From Bryobacterales bacterium (GTDB lineage: Bacteria; Acidobacteriota; Terriglobia; Bryobacterales; Bryobacteraceae), in the NCBI GenBank assembly GCA_025462985.1, contig JAOAPP010000627.1, positions 1-6,733 of the forward strand: a stretch of DNA of 6,733 nt, read 5' to 3'. This document shows positions 1 through 6,395 of the stretch, one piece after another. Under the pieces are notes generated by a model that was not told the origin of the DNA, ran no database searches, and was given only the letters and a program-made list of their open reading frames with translations. Position numbers and translations under genes: made by a program. Each line of letters opens with the position of its first letter. The first letter of the stretch is position 1.

Positions 1-689
1 GCAATCTTCTGCGCCTCCAGCAACGAGAGGTAGGGACCGCCCGCATCGTAGGCCGAGGAGGCATCGGTCAGGCGTCCGTACAGATTGCGTCGAAGATCGG
101 CCAGCACAGGCGAGCCAGAAAGCGAGGCCGCAAAGCCCTCCATGACATGGAGCTGCCCGGCAAGATCGGGAAAGTTCCCCGGGGACAGGACAAACTGGAG
201 GGCGGCGCGCTCCGGTTCGGGATCGGCAAGATAAAAGTAAAAATCCCGGGCCGAGATTTCAGATTCGTCTTTGCTCTTCTTGTCTTTGACGACCGTGACC
301 GTTACCGGGATCGGTGAGGTTGCGGGCTGAATGCTGAACTTGAGGGGGAAGTTTTCGGGAATGACGCGATCCGTGGATCCATCAGGATTGACCCGGTAAA
401 TGCGACCTTTGCCATCTCCGCGGAGCAAACCCGCGCGATTCAGTTCGACGCGCGCCAGTGACTTGGAGTCGGATGGCTCCACTCGCTGCAGGTTCTCCGG
501 CGCCAATTTCACCTTTCGGTTATCGTTGATCATCAAATCGTTCACGCGGTCGAATTTGATGCGCCCGTCAGGCATGACCTTTCCGACCAAAGCGGATTGC
601 GCCTCAGCACGAGCGGGCAAGAATATGGCAGACCACAGAACCAGAACAGAAGCCGATTTCAATGCTGTGCTCAGGAAGGTGTGAGACAT
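1..689 (-). CDS. Secreted protein of unknown function (3' end outside window)
   Basis: An open frame runs from an ATG at 689 to the left edge with no stop, giving about 229 residues; the C-terminus is missing. Residues 1-30 look like a Sec signal peptide: Lys11, a hydrophobic stretch (about 13-24, SVLVLWSAIFL), then a small-residue cleavage site near ARA/AEA (26-30). The mature part begins with a short segment, VGKVMPDGRIKFDRVN (35-50), followed by basic and polar beta-like stretches, a lysine-rich patch (about 135-140, KDKKSK) and then FYFYLADPEPERAALQF (150-166). I recognise no family. The ATG lies 6 nt after the stop of the upstream TPR gene and has no good Shine-Dalgarno of its own, so translation is probably coupled and the two genes co-transcribed. 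An exported TPR protein beside an exported partner suggests an envelope or periplasmic role, which is inference. The signal peptide and frame are solid; the function is unknown. Confidence 0.8.
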   Translation of the reverse strand, partial: MSHTFLSTALKSASVLVLWSAIFLPARAEAQSALVGKVMPDGRIKFDRVNDLMINDNRKVKLAPENLQRVEPSDSKSLARVELNRAGLLRGDGKGRIYRVNPDGSTDRVIPENFPLKFSIQPATSPIPVTVTVVKDKKSKDESEISARDFYFYLADPEPERAALQFVLSPGNFPDLAGQLHVMEGFAASLSGSPVLADLRRNLYGRLTDASSAYDAGGPYLSLLEAQKI

Positions 690-695
690 CGGATT

Positions 696-2723
696 CTACT
701 GTGCCCCAGTCTTCACTTTGTGCGGAGTCTTTCGGACATCATCTTCCAACAGGACCGCCAGATCCGAATTCATCGCCTGAAGCTTCCCAAGCACCTGCTC
801 TGCATCCTCAAACTGCCGACGCTTCAGGTAAATGACACCGAGATTGTACTGCGCGTTTTCGTTGTTCGGGTCGACTTCCACTGCCCGCATCTGACTCACT
901 AAAGCGTCATCGAGATTTCCTTGACCTTCCAGGAACTTTGCGTAGCTTGTGTAAGCCCAGGCAAATTTAGCGGGCACGGGCGTCGGCATATAAGAAAAGC
1001 CGAGATCGTAAAACGCCTTTGCGCTCGCCGTATCTTTGTTTCGCCCATATAGATTCGCCAGGCAAAGGTAGCCTTCCGGATCGACCTCTTTGCGAGAAAC
1101 GAAGTTGCTCAACAGCTCGAGCGTCCGGTCATCTTTTTTCAGTTCGGCATGTGCAATGTAGAGACGAACCAGGCGATAGCGTGCGTCCTTATCTTCAGGC
1201 GAAACTCCAACGAGTCGTTCCAGAAAGCCGACTTGGTCCTCGTATCGCTGCTGTTTTCCTGCGCTTTGCGCCGCCAAGCCCAAGGCCTTCGCATCGTTGG
1301 GGTGCTGCGCGAGATAATCGTTCGCCAGTGCCGCAGCGGAATCGAACTGACTGGTTTGGACATACACTTCCAACTGCATGAGGCGAAATTCGGGAGTCTG
1401 GTTGGCTGGGTCTCCCACCTTGCTCAGTTCGGTCTGAGCGTCTGGAGCATGCTTCATGGCCAGGTTGATGCGGGCCAAGGACAAGTGCATATCCGCCGTG
1501 GCGGTCGGAGCGCGGGCAGCTATCTCGTAGTAGCGATGCGCATCCTCAAGACTGTTTTTCGCTTCCTTGATGGAGCCAAGCTTGTAACACGTGACCGGAT
1601 CCGGATTGTCTTTCTCCAGCTTGAGAATCTCGAGATACTCGGCTTCCGCCTCATCCATGTTGTGAGACGTTTCGAGCGCTTCCGCGCGGCGTTTTCGCGC
1701 TACGACGTTTTCAGGGTTGAGCTCAATGACATCGCGCAGGTATTCTCCGAGTGCTTTCGGGTCCGACTTGAGCGCGAGCACGACCATCTCAGTGGCCTCA
1801 GTGTCTCTGGCCTCCTCCAATGTGGCTGACCGGAGGACGCGAGCCACTTCCTCCTCCTTCCCGGCTTCGGCGTAGCATTTCGCTAATGCTTTCGCAGCCG
1901 CGAAGTTGGAGGGCATGAGGTCAAACGCTTGTTTATACGGACCAATGGCTTGGTCGCATTTACCTTGGCGGGCATACGCATCGCCGAGGGCCGAGTAAAT
2001 GGCAGGCACTCCCGGAGCTATCTGTGTTGCATGGACCAGGTACTGAACGGCGTCCTGCCATTTCTGATTTGCCGAAGCCACAAGACCCAATCCGAGGAGA
2101 GCCGGGGGGAAGTCCGGGGATTGATCAAGAATGGATTGGAAAGTGATGGCCGCATTCTCCTTGTCGCCGCTCGCTAATTGGAGCCGACCGGATTCCACCT
2201 TTGCGTCAAGCGATTCAGGATGTTGAACCAGATAGCTATGAACTACGTTGTTGGCTTCGTCAATCTTCTTGAGCCTGCTGTATGCGAAAACGAGCAGGCG
2301 AAGGGCCCGGGTGTCGGAAGGAAAGCTTTTGAGCGAAGCCAACAGGGGCTCAACGGCATCGTCATAGGCGCGCGTCTCGACATAGCATTGGCCCAGAGGC
2401 AGGTTTGCAGCAGGATTTGAGGCGACAGCCTCTTTCAGAAGTTTACTCGCCGCAAGACAGTCGCCCGTCCGGTAGAGATTCAGCCCGGCTTCGAACGAAT
2501 CAGCGTGGGTCGCAATAACACAGGAAGCGAAGACGCAGGTTACAGCAAGGCCTCGACATGAGCAAGACCGAACAGTTTGTAGACCCAATTGAGCACCGTT
2601 CGCAATTAGCCTGTTAGTTAGGAACTTCAATTTAACACCAACTCCGAATAAATGCAAAGCGAAACGAGCCGAACGAGTGAGTGTACAGTCGGAACGTCCG
2701 GCGATTGGTCTCTTGCACTTCAT
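696..2723 (-). CDS. Exported tetratricopeptide-repeat (TPR) protein
   Basis: A 675-residue frame built almost wholly of TPR helix pairs from about residue 76 to 653. Clear units include 238-271 (IYSALGDAYARQGKCDQAI, then PYKQAFDLMPSN) and the last two, 586-620 (YAKFLEGQGNLDDAL, AVEVDPNN) and 621-653 (AQYNLGVIYLKRRQFEDAE). They show the usual W/L-G-Y-A-F-A-P pattern. TPR arrays are protein-binding scaffolds, and no enzymatic motif is visible. A hydrophobic segment with a small-residue cleavage site (about 59-74, ending ATHA before DSF) suggests Sec export, so the mature protein would begin near Asp75. With the ATG at 2723 this signal sits far inside the protein. Residues 1-45 look non-coding in character, and in-frame TTG codons at 2630 or 2588 would give ordinary signal peptides of 43 or 29 residues. 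The gene is followed after 6 nt by the secreted-protein gene and diverges from the motif-repeat gene. The TPR call is certain; the start and the role are not. Confidence 0.9.
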   Translation of the reverse strand: MKCKRPIAGRSDCTLTRSARFALHLFGVGVKLKFLTNRLIANGAQLGLQTVRSCSCRGLAVTCVFASCVIATHADSFEAGLNLYRTGDCLAASKLLKEAVASNPAANLPLGQCYVETRAYDDAVEPLLASLKSFPSDTRALRLLVFAYSRLKKIDEANNVVHSYLVQHPESLDAKVESGRLQLASGDKENAAITFQSILDQSPDFPPALLGLGLVASANQKWQDAVQYLVHATQIAPGVPAIYSALGDAYARQGKCDQAIGPYKQAFDLMPSNFAAAKALAKCYAEAGKEEEVARVLRSATLEEARDTEATEMVVLALKSDPKALGEYLRDVIELNPENVVARKRRAEALETSHNMDEAEAEYLEILKLEKDNPDPVTCYKLGSIKEAKNSLEDAHRYYEIAARAPTATADMHLSLARINLAMKHAPDAQTELSKVGDPANQTPEFRLMQLEVYVQTSQFDSAAALANDYLAQHPNDAKALGLAAQSAGKQQRYEDQVGFLERLVGVSPEDKDARYRLVRLYIAHAELKKDDRTLELLSNFVSRKEVDPEGYLCLANLYGRNKDTASAKAFYDLGFSYMPTPVPAKFAWAYTSYAKFLEGQGNLDDALVSQMRAVEVDPNNENAQYNLGVIYLKRRQFEDAEQVLGKLQAMNSDLAVLLEDDVRKTPHKVKTGAQ
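2586..2660 (-). promoter_or_regulatory. AT-richer tract, possible promoter of the TPR gene
   Basis: This tract is visibly poorer in G+C than its surroundings. On the minus strand it holds TTGCAT (2652-2657), a 16-nt spacer and TTAAAT (2630-2635), a weak sigma70-like pair (3/6 and 4/6 matches). It falls inside the N-terminal extension of the longest TPR frame. If it is the real promoter, the start at 2723 is wrong and the TTG at 2588 is the better candidate. This rests on composition and weak box matches only. Confidence 0.22.
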
Positions 2724-2743
2724 TGGCCGAGCGCGTGCTCCGG

Positions 2744-2759
2744 CATCCTTGATAGGATG
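2744..2759. repeat. Perfect 6-bp inverted repeat in the divergent control region
   Basis: CATCCT and AGGATG are exact reverse complements separated by TGAT. The repeat sits between the divergent TPR and motif-repeat genes, about 50 nt upstream of the plus-strand ATG. It could be a small operator half-site pair or a weak hairpin. It has no T-tract, so it is not a terminator. A 6-bp match can occur by chance. Confidence 0.3.
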
Positions 2760-2808
2760 AACAGCACGAGACCCGCTTGGAAGGCTTGCCGGGATTCAGC
2801 AGCATTCA

Positions 2809-3675
2809 ATGAATAAGAACGGTCCAGACGATCCGGCAACTCCCGGAGAATTTACTCGGTTATTCCGCGACTTGGACACCCCCGAGCCCAAACCGGCTGT
2901 CACGCCGAACCCACCGGCCGCGACCCCGGCCTCTTCAGAACAGGCGGTCACAAGACCGATGACCAGGCTGTTCAGCGCCAAAGCGCAACCACAGCGTCCC
3001 GAGCGAGCCTCCAATGTTGCTCCATTGGAGAGCAAACCTGCCGCGGGTGAGTTTACCCAATTATTTCGGCCGGCTGAGCCGGCGCACCCCCCGCCACCTG
3101 CCGAACGACCGCCTCAACACCCGGCTCAGGCGGGCGAGTTTACACGGATGTTCAGTGTTCCTCCTCCGGCCCGAACGGAGCCTGTTTCGCGGACACCTCC
3201 ACCGGCCGAGGCGGGCTTCACGGAGCTCTTCAACGCGCCTCAGTTTCCGGGTCCCGAGAAAGAAGTGAACTGGAGAGAGCTGGAATCCAACCGAATTCCG
3301 CAGGTGAACAAGACGCCTGGGGAGTTTACTCCGGTGTTTGGCCGTTCCAAGGTGCCCATCGACGAACCGCCCCGGCCAGCGCCATCCGCGCGCGGAGTGC
3401 CGGAAGAGGGTCCATTCTCGAAGACTGCAGGGGGATCCTTTGAGGCGGACGTGCACTCCGACGAGTTCGCGCGAATTATCAATCAGGCGCGCCAACGTTC
3501 CGGGGCGCAAGGGCAGCCTCCAGGAGTTGCTCCAGCCTCGATGTCCCAGCAGGCTCAGGCTAAAGTGGAGCCGCCGGCCAAAAGAGCCCCTCAGCTTTGG
3601 CTCCTGGTGGTAGCGATCGCGGTTGTGCTGATTCTCGCGTCGGGCGCAGTGTATCTGTTTGTGCTTCGCGGCTAG
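2809..3675 (+). CDS. Tail-anchored Pro/Ala-rich protein with repeated PGEFTRLF-like motifs
   Basis: This 288-residue protein matches no named family I know. Residues 1-260 are rich in Pro, Ala, Glu and Arg and look disordered. Embedded in them are short motifs: PGEFTRLF (12-19), PMTRLF (50-55, degenerate), AGEFTQLF (79-86), AGEFTRMF (108-115), AGFTELF (135-141), PGEFTPVF (170-177) and a weak DEFARII (218-224). The motif threonines are 26-36 residues apart. Synonymous codons differ between copies, so the peptide rather than the DNA is conserved. One transmembrane helix (about 263-285) ends the protein, preceded by Lys/Arg (KVEPPAKR) and followed only by RG. There is no N-terminal signal, so the body should be cytoplasmic and the protein tail-anchored in the inner membrane. 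The gene diverges from the TPR gene and converges on tssK, sharing the CTAG at its stop. The ATG lacks a clear Shine-Dalgarno, but the first motif lies only 11 residues in. A scaffold or docking role is inferred. Confidence 0.85.
   Translation: MNKNGPDDPATPGEFTRLFRDLDTPEPKPAVTPNPPAATPASSEQAVTRPMTRLFSAKAQPQRPERASNVAPLESKPAAGEFTQLFRPAEPAHPPPPAERPPQHPAQAGEFTRMFSVPPPARTEPVSRTPPPAEAGFTELFNAPQFPGPEKEVNWRELESNRIPQVNKTPGEFTPVFGRSKVPIDEPPRPAPSARGVPEEGPFSKTAGGSFEADVHSDEFARIINQARQRSGAQGQPPGVAPASMSQQAQAKVEPPAKRAPQLWLLVVAIAVVLILASGAVYLFVLRG
2842..3339 (+). repeat. Array of short coding repeats, consensus (P/A)GEFT-x-(L/M/V)F
   Basis: Coding copies lie at 2842-2865, 2956-2973 (degenerate), 3043-3066, 3130-3153, 3211-3231 (lacks Glu) and 3316-3339; a very weak further copy at 3460-3480 lies outside this span. 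Linkers are unrelated, proline-rich and of similar length. Third-codon positions vary freely (for example GGA GAA, GGT GAG, GGC GAG, GGG GAG for Gly-Glu). This argues for old copies kept for their peptide sequence, not a recent tandem DNA duplication. Confidence 0.85.
3672..3675. other. CTAG palindrome carrying both stop codons of convergent genes
   Basis: CTAG reads TAG on the plus strand (3673-3675, motif-repeat gene) and TAG on the minus strand (3674-3672, tssK). The two genes therefore overlap by 4 nt, with no room for an intergenic terminator. Transcripts must run at least some distance into each other's coding region. Confidence 0.9.
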
Positions 3676-5009
3676 TCGATCACGACCAGCAGTTCCAGTT
3701 CAGGATTCGGGATGTCTCCCGGGATGTATAGACCGACCTGCCTGGTCTTCTTGATGTGCTCCCAGCACGGACCGCCTTTGCTCACTTGGAAGTATTGTGT
3801 ATCGGCGCGGATCGAAACCGCGGGCGGGGGCGTGGGGAGATGAGTCAGAACGAATCCCGGCAAGGCGCGTCTCACTAACTCCGGAACAAACTGTTCGGAG
3901 CACATTTTGACGAGCACCGGCACGTTCGCGATCACCTCGTTTTCAGCGCCGCCGCCGCGCACCGCCAGGATCCAGGACGACGAGCCGAGGCAGCGCTGGT
4001 CCAGAATGTCGCCTCGATAGAGATACTGAGCGCTCCCAGTAAGGGGAATGTGAAGGCAGTTCTCGGGCAGAATGATTTCGAGATGGCGGCGGATGTGAAG
4101 ATCGAGCGCATTGAAACACTCGTCGAGATGCATGTGATCGTAGAGCGGCAGCGAGCGCGGATGGGAATCGAGAGCATAAGTACAGAGCGCGCCGGCAAGC
4201 CTCGACATTTCAAGGAAGAGCTCTTCGGGATGGCCGCGCCGCACCGAGTACAGGTGTTTCAAAGGGGCCAACGAGGAGTTGATGGTGTGAAGGAACCAGA
4301 AGCGCGCGAGGTCTCGCGGCGCTTTGCCCGGCTGCTCCGTGGCCGAGAGCGAAAGAGCGGCGGTGCGATCTTCGAGCAGCTGCACCAGGCGGCCCAGCAA
4401 GGACAGGAGGCGCGGACTGGCGGTGATGTCCAGACAAGGCGGAATGAAGGATGGATCGAGAGTGAAACCGCCCGCCCCGGAGCGGACGACGCGGGCTATA
4501 GGCAGGCCAACCAGATCGGACGCGTCCTCGGTACCGAGCAGCAGCCGTATGTTCTTGCGTCCAAGCGGGACGGGACGTTCGTCAAGCCCGGTGGTTTCAT
4601 CGCAGAGCGGCCGCATTTCGGAAACGAAGCGCGTGCCCCCTCCCGCTGCGCCGTCGAGTGAATAGTTGCGCGCATTGTGACGGTCCGGCGGGATGGCTAG
4701 AAAAACCGTTGTCTTGTTTTCTGTCAGAGGGAATGCGGCGGAGAGGTCACGGGCTGCGGGCGCGCTGTCGAGGACCGGCATGTCGAAGGGTAGTCCGTCG
4801 GGGAAAATGCCGCGAGCATGAAGGAGCAACGCTTGCCCGTTCGCAAGAGCTTCGGCGCTCAGTTCGCCGCCGATGAGTCCGTAGTTTGCGGTCCACAGAG
4901 CGGAGGCAGCGAAGTGAATGGAATGTTCGAAGTAGCGATTCTGGGCCTGGAACTGATGAGGCCCCAGGTGCATGCCTTCAAACCACACGATGGGCGACAG
5001 GGATTTCAT
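3672..5009 (-). CDS. tssK: T6SS baseplate subunit TssK, second (downstream) copy
   Basis: 445 residues, full length for TssK. TssK forms trimers in the T6SS baseplate and links the TssEFG wedge to the TssJLM membrane complex in the cytoplasm. Family marks are the N-terminal IVWFEGMHLGPHQFQAQNR (7-25), ARGIFPDGLPFD (65-76) and DETTGLDERPV with GRKN (137-153). Further on come FWFLHTINS, HPEELF, LPLYDH and, in the C-terminal head region, VPVLVKMCS, LVRRALPG and PNPELELLV close to the end. The usual family order PQHFQ reads PHQFQ here (17-21). The ATG overlaps the stop of the upstream tssK (ATGA), with GGGG eight nt upstream, so translation is coupled. By hand count 33 of the first 78 residues are identical to the other copy without gaps, so this is an old paralogue and not a fresh duplication. 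The stop interlocks with that of the convergent plus-strand gene. Confidence 0.95.
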   Translation of the reverse strand: MKSLSPIVWFEGMHLGPHQFQAQNRYFEHSIHFAASALWTANYGLIGGELSAEALANGQALLLHARGIFPDGLPFDMPVLDSAPAARDLSAAFPLTENKTTVFLAIPPDRHNARNYSLDGAAGGGTRFVSEMRPLCDETTGLDERPVPLGRKNIRLLLGTEDASDLVGLPIARVVRSGAGGFTLDPSFIPPCLDITASPRLLSLLGRLVQLLEDRTAALSLSATEQPGKAPRDLARFWFLHTINSSLAPLKHLYSVRRGHPEELFLEMSRLAGALCTYALDSHPRSLPLYDHMHLDECFNALDLHIRRHLEIILPENCLHIPLTGSAQYLYRGDILDQRCLGSSSWILAVRGGGAENEVIANVPVLVKMCSEQFVPELVRRALPGFVLTHLPTPPPAVSIRADTQYFQVSKGGPCWEHIKKTRQVGLYIPGDIPNPELELLVVID

Positions 5010-6361
5010 GCGGACTGCCCCGGGAGCAGGATCACCAGTTCGAGCTGAGGATTCGGGAAATCCTCCGGAACATAGGCCGCCACGTTTTGAGAGCGCGTAA
5101 TAGCCTCCCAGGCGAGCCCGGTCTGGCTCAGGCTGAAGTACTTGTAATTCAGTTTGACCGGCAGGGAGCCGGGCGGCGAAGGCGTGTAAGTGAGCGGTAC
5201 TCCGGGGAGCGCCTGCCGCACCAGATGCTCGATGTGATTCGCAGAGCAGACTTTAAGGAGATGCGGCACGCGCGCGATCAAATCGGCATGATTCACTTCG
5301 GCATTGACGGCCAGATACATGCGGGTGTTGGCGAGATACTTTTCGTCCTCCAAAGCGACGCCATAAATGGAAGCTTTGATGTACTTCAAGGGCAGCGCGA
5401 CGAAGTTGGCCGGCACAACCGTCTCAAGCAGAATGCGGAGTTTTGCATCGAGGTCATGAAAACAGCCGGAGAGGTCATCGTGATCGTACTTGGGAAGATC
5501 GCGCACGTGAATATCCTTCGAGAAGGTAGTGAGCGATCCGGCCAGGCCTAGCATTGCGGAAAAGAGCTGCTCGGGATGGCTATGTTTTCCTTCGAACAGG
5601 TGGTTCAGCTTCGGGAAATAAGAGTTGATGGTGTGCAGCAGCCAGAAGTTCGGGATATCGGAAGCGGTGAAATCTGCCAGCACCTGGTTTTTGTGTCGCC
5701 GTCCATCGGATAGCTGGCTGCTTCTGGCGGAAAGAATTTCGACGAGCTTGCGGGACATGGAGACCAGATACGGGCTAGCGTGCATGTTCAGCAGAGGTGG
5801 GACGAAGGCCGGGTCCGTCAGGTAATCGCCCGATTCGCTCCGAACGACGCGCGCGACACGGAGGACGGAGTATCCTTCCCGCAGTTCGGTTCCGGTGAGA
5901 AGGCGGAAGTTCTTTCTTCCGATCTGGACGGGACGTTCAGAGAGCCCGGTAGTTTCATCGCGCAGCAGGACGGTTTCGGCGCGGTAGCGAGCTGTCGGTT
6001 CACCGTTTTGGGAAATGTTGATGCCGCGTTCCTTGTGCTCGGGAATAGCCAGGTAGAGGTCGACCTGGCTGCAATCCTCAGGGAAGACTTTGTCCAGGGG
6101 CTTGGCAGCGGGCGGCTCATCGGTTTCGGGGAGATCGAAGAGCAGGCCATCGGGCAGCACACCGGAGGCTCGGGCGAGCGAGAAGCTGCCGGAGGCGAGT
6201 GCCTGATGGTCGATGCTCAGTTCCTGAAAGCCCCACGGCCGAAATGCGAGAGCTTCGAGGCGGAACTGAAGCGAGCTTTCGAAGAATCGATCCTGAGTCT
6301 GGAGGTGCTGGGGTGCGAGCGCGGTTCCCTTTGACCAGATGATCGGTTGTAAACGCTTCAT
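5006..6361 (-). CDS. tssK: T6SS baseplate subunit TssK, first (upstream) copy
   Basis: 451 residues, full length. Family marks in order: IIWSKGTALAPQHLQTQDR (7-25, the normal PQH order), ASGVLPDGLLFDLP (65-78), DETTGLSERPV with GRKNFRLL (135-155), ARVVRS, and FWLLHTINS with HPEQLF in the central helical part. The C-terminal head region has VPHLLKVCS, LVRQALPG, an LTYTPSPPG stretch and PNPQLELVILLPG at the end. TssK is the cytoplasmic baseplate trimer that docks the tail on the membrane complex. The gene starts 34 nt after the tssM stop with AAGG seven nt before the ATG, and overlaps the next tssK by 4 nt (ATGA). It aligns with the downstream copy along its whole length with few small gaps, yet differs enough, especially in the head half, to suggest distinct roles or a mixed trimer. 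The family call is firm; the division of labour is unknown. Confidence 0.95.
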   Translation of the reverse strand: MKRLQPIIWSKGTALAPQHLQTQDRFFESSLQFRLEALAFRPWGFQELSIDHQALASGSFSLARASGVLPDGLLFDLPETDEPPAAKPLDKVFPEDCSQVDLYLAIPEHKERGINISQNGEPTARYRAETVLLRDETTGLSERPVQIGRKNFRLLTGTELREGYSVLRVARVVRSESGDYLTDPAFVPPLLNMHASPYLVSMSRKLVEILSARSSQLSDGRRHKNQVLADFTASDIPNFWLLHTINSYFPKLNHLFEGKHSHPEQLFSAMLGLAGSLTTFSKDIHVRDLPKYDHDDLSGCFHDLDAKLRILLETVVPANFVALPLKYIKASIYGVALEDEKYLANTRMYLAVNAEVNHADLIARVPHLLKVCSANHIEHLVRQALPGVPLTYTPSPPGSLPVKLNYKYFSLSQTGLAWEAITRSQNVAAYVPEDFPNPQLELVILLPGQSA

Positions 6362-6368
6362 GCAGTTG

Positions 6369-6372
6369 CCTT
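6369..6372 (-). promoter_or_regulatory. Ribosome binding site of the first tssK
   Basis: AAGG on the minus strand lies seven nt before the ATG at 6361, within the 34-nt tssM-tssK gap. It supports this ATG as the start. The gap shows no promoter or terminator, so tssM and tssK are probably co-transcribed. Confidence 0.55.
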
Positions 6373-6395
6373 AGATACCGGCCAGGAGGACGGTT

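Noticed and set aside
1149..1829. Plus-strand 226-aa open frame antisense to the TPR gene
   Set aside because: It lies wholly within clear TPR repeats on the other strand, and the translation has no family-like motifs.
2509..2535. Possible lipoprotein box (FASC) in the TPR protein
   Set aside because: The -3 residue is Phe and not Leu/Val/Ile, the hydrophobic stretch before the Cys is short, and a standard cleavage site follows at ATHA, so ordinary Sec cleavage fits better.
2757..2816. 19-codon upstream ORF overlapping the start of the motif-repeat gene
   Set aside because: The ATG at 2757 reads to a TAA at 2814-2816 and could couple translation, but its purine-rich stretch sits directly against the ATG with no proper spacing, and the peptide has no notable feature.
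3061..3510. Minus-strand 149-aa Arg-rich frame within the motif-repeat gene
   Set aside because: It is a shadow frame: the plus-strand frame has a repeated, codon-diverged peptide motif and a TM helix, showing that the plus strand is coding.
4050..4661. Plus-strand 203-aa open frame inside the second tssK
   Set aside because: It lies antisense to a confident full-length TssK, has arginine- and glutamate-rich composition typical of a shadow frame in GC-rich DNA, and shows no recognisable domain.
4886..6334. Plus-strand frames of 221 aa (4886-5551) and 184 aa (5780-6334) opposite the first tssK
   Set aside because: Both are antisense to conserved TssK motifs, with no ribosome site or domain; they are explained by codon bias of the true gene.
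6362..6395. Terminator or promoter in the tssM-tssK gap
   Set aside because: The 34 nt contain no stem followed by a T-tract and no promoter-like boxes; only a ribosome site is seen.
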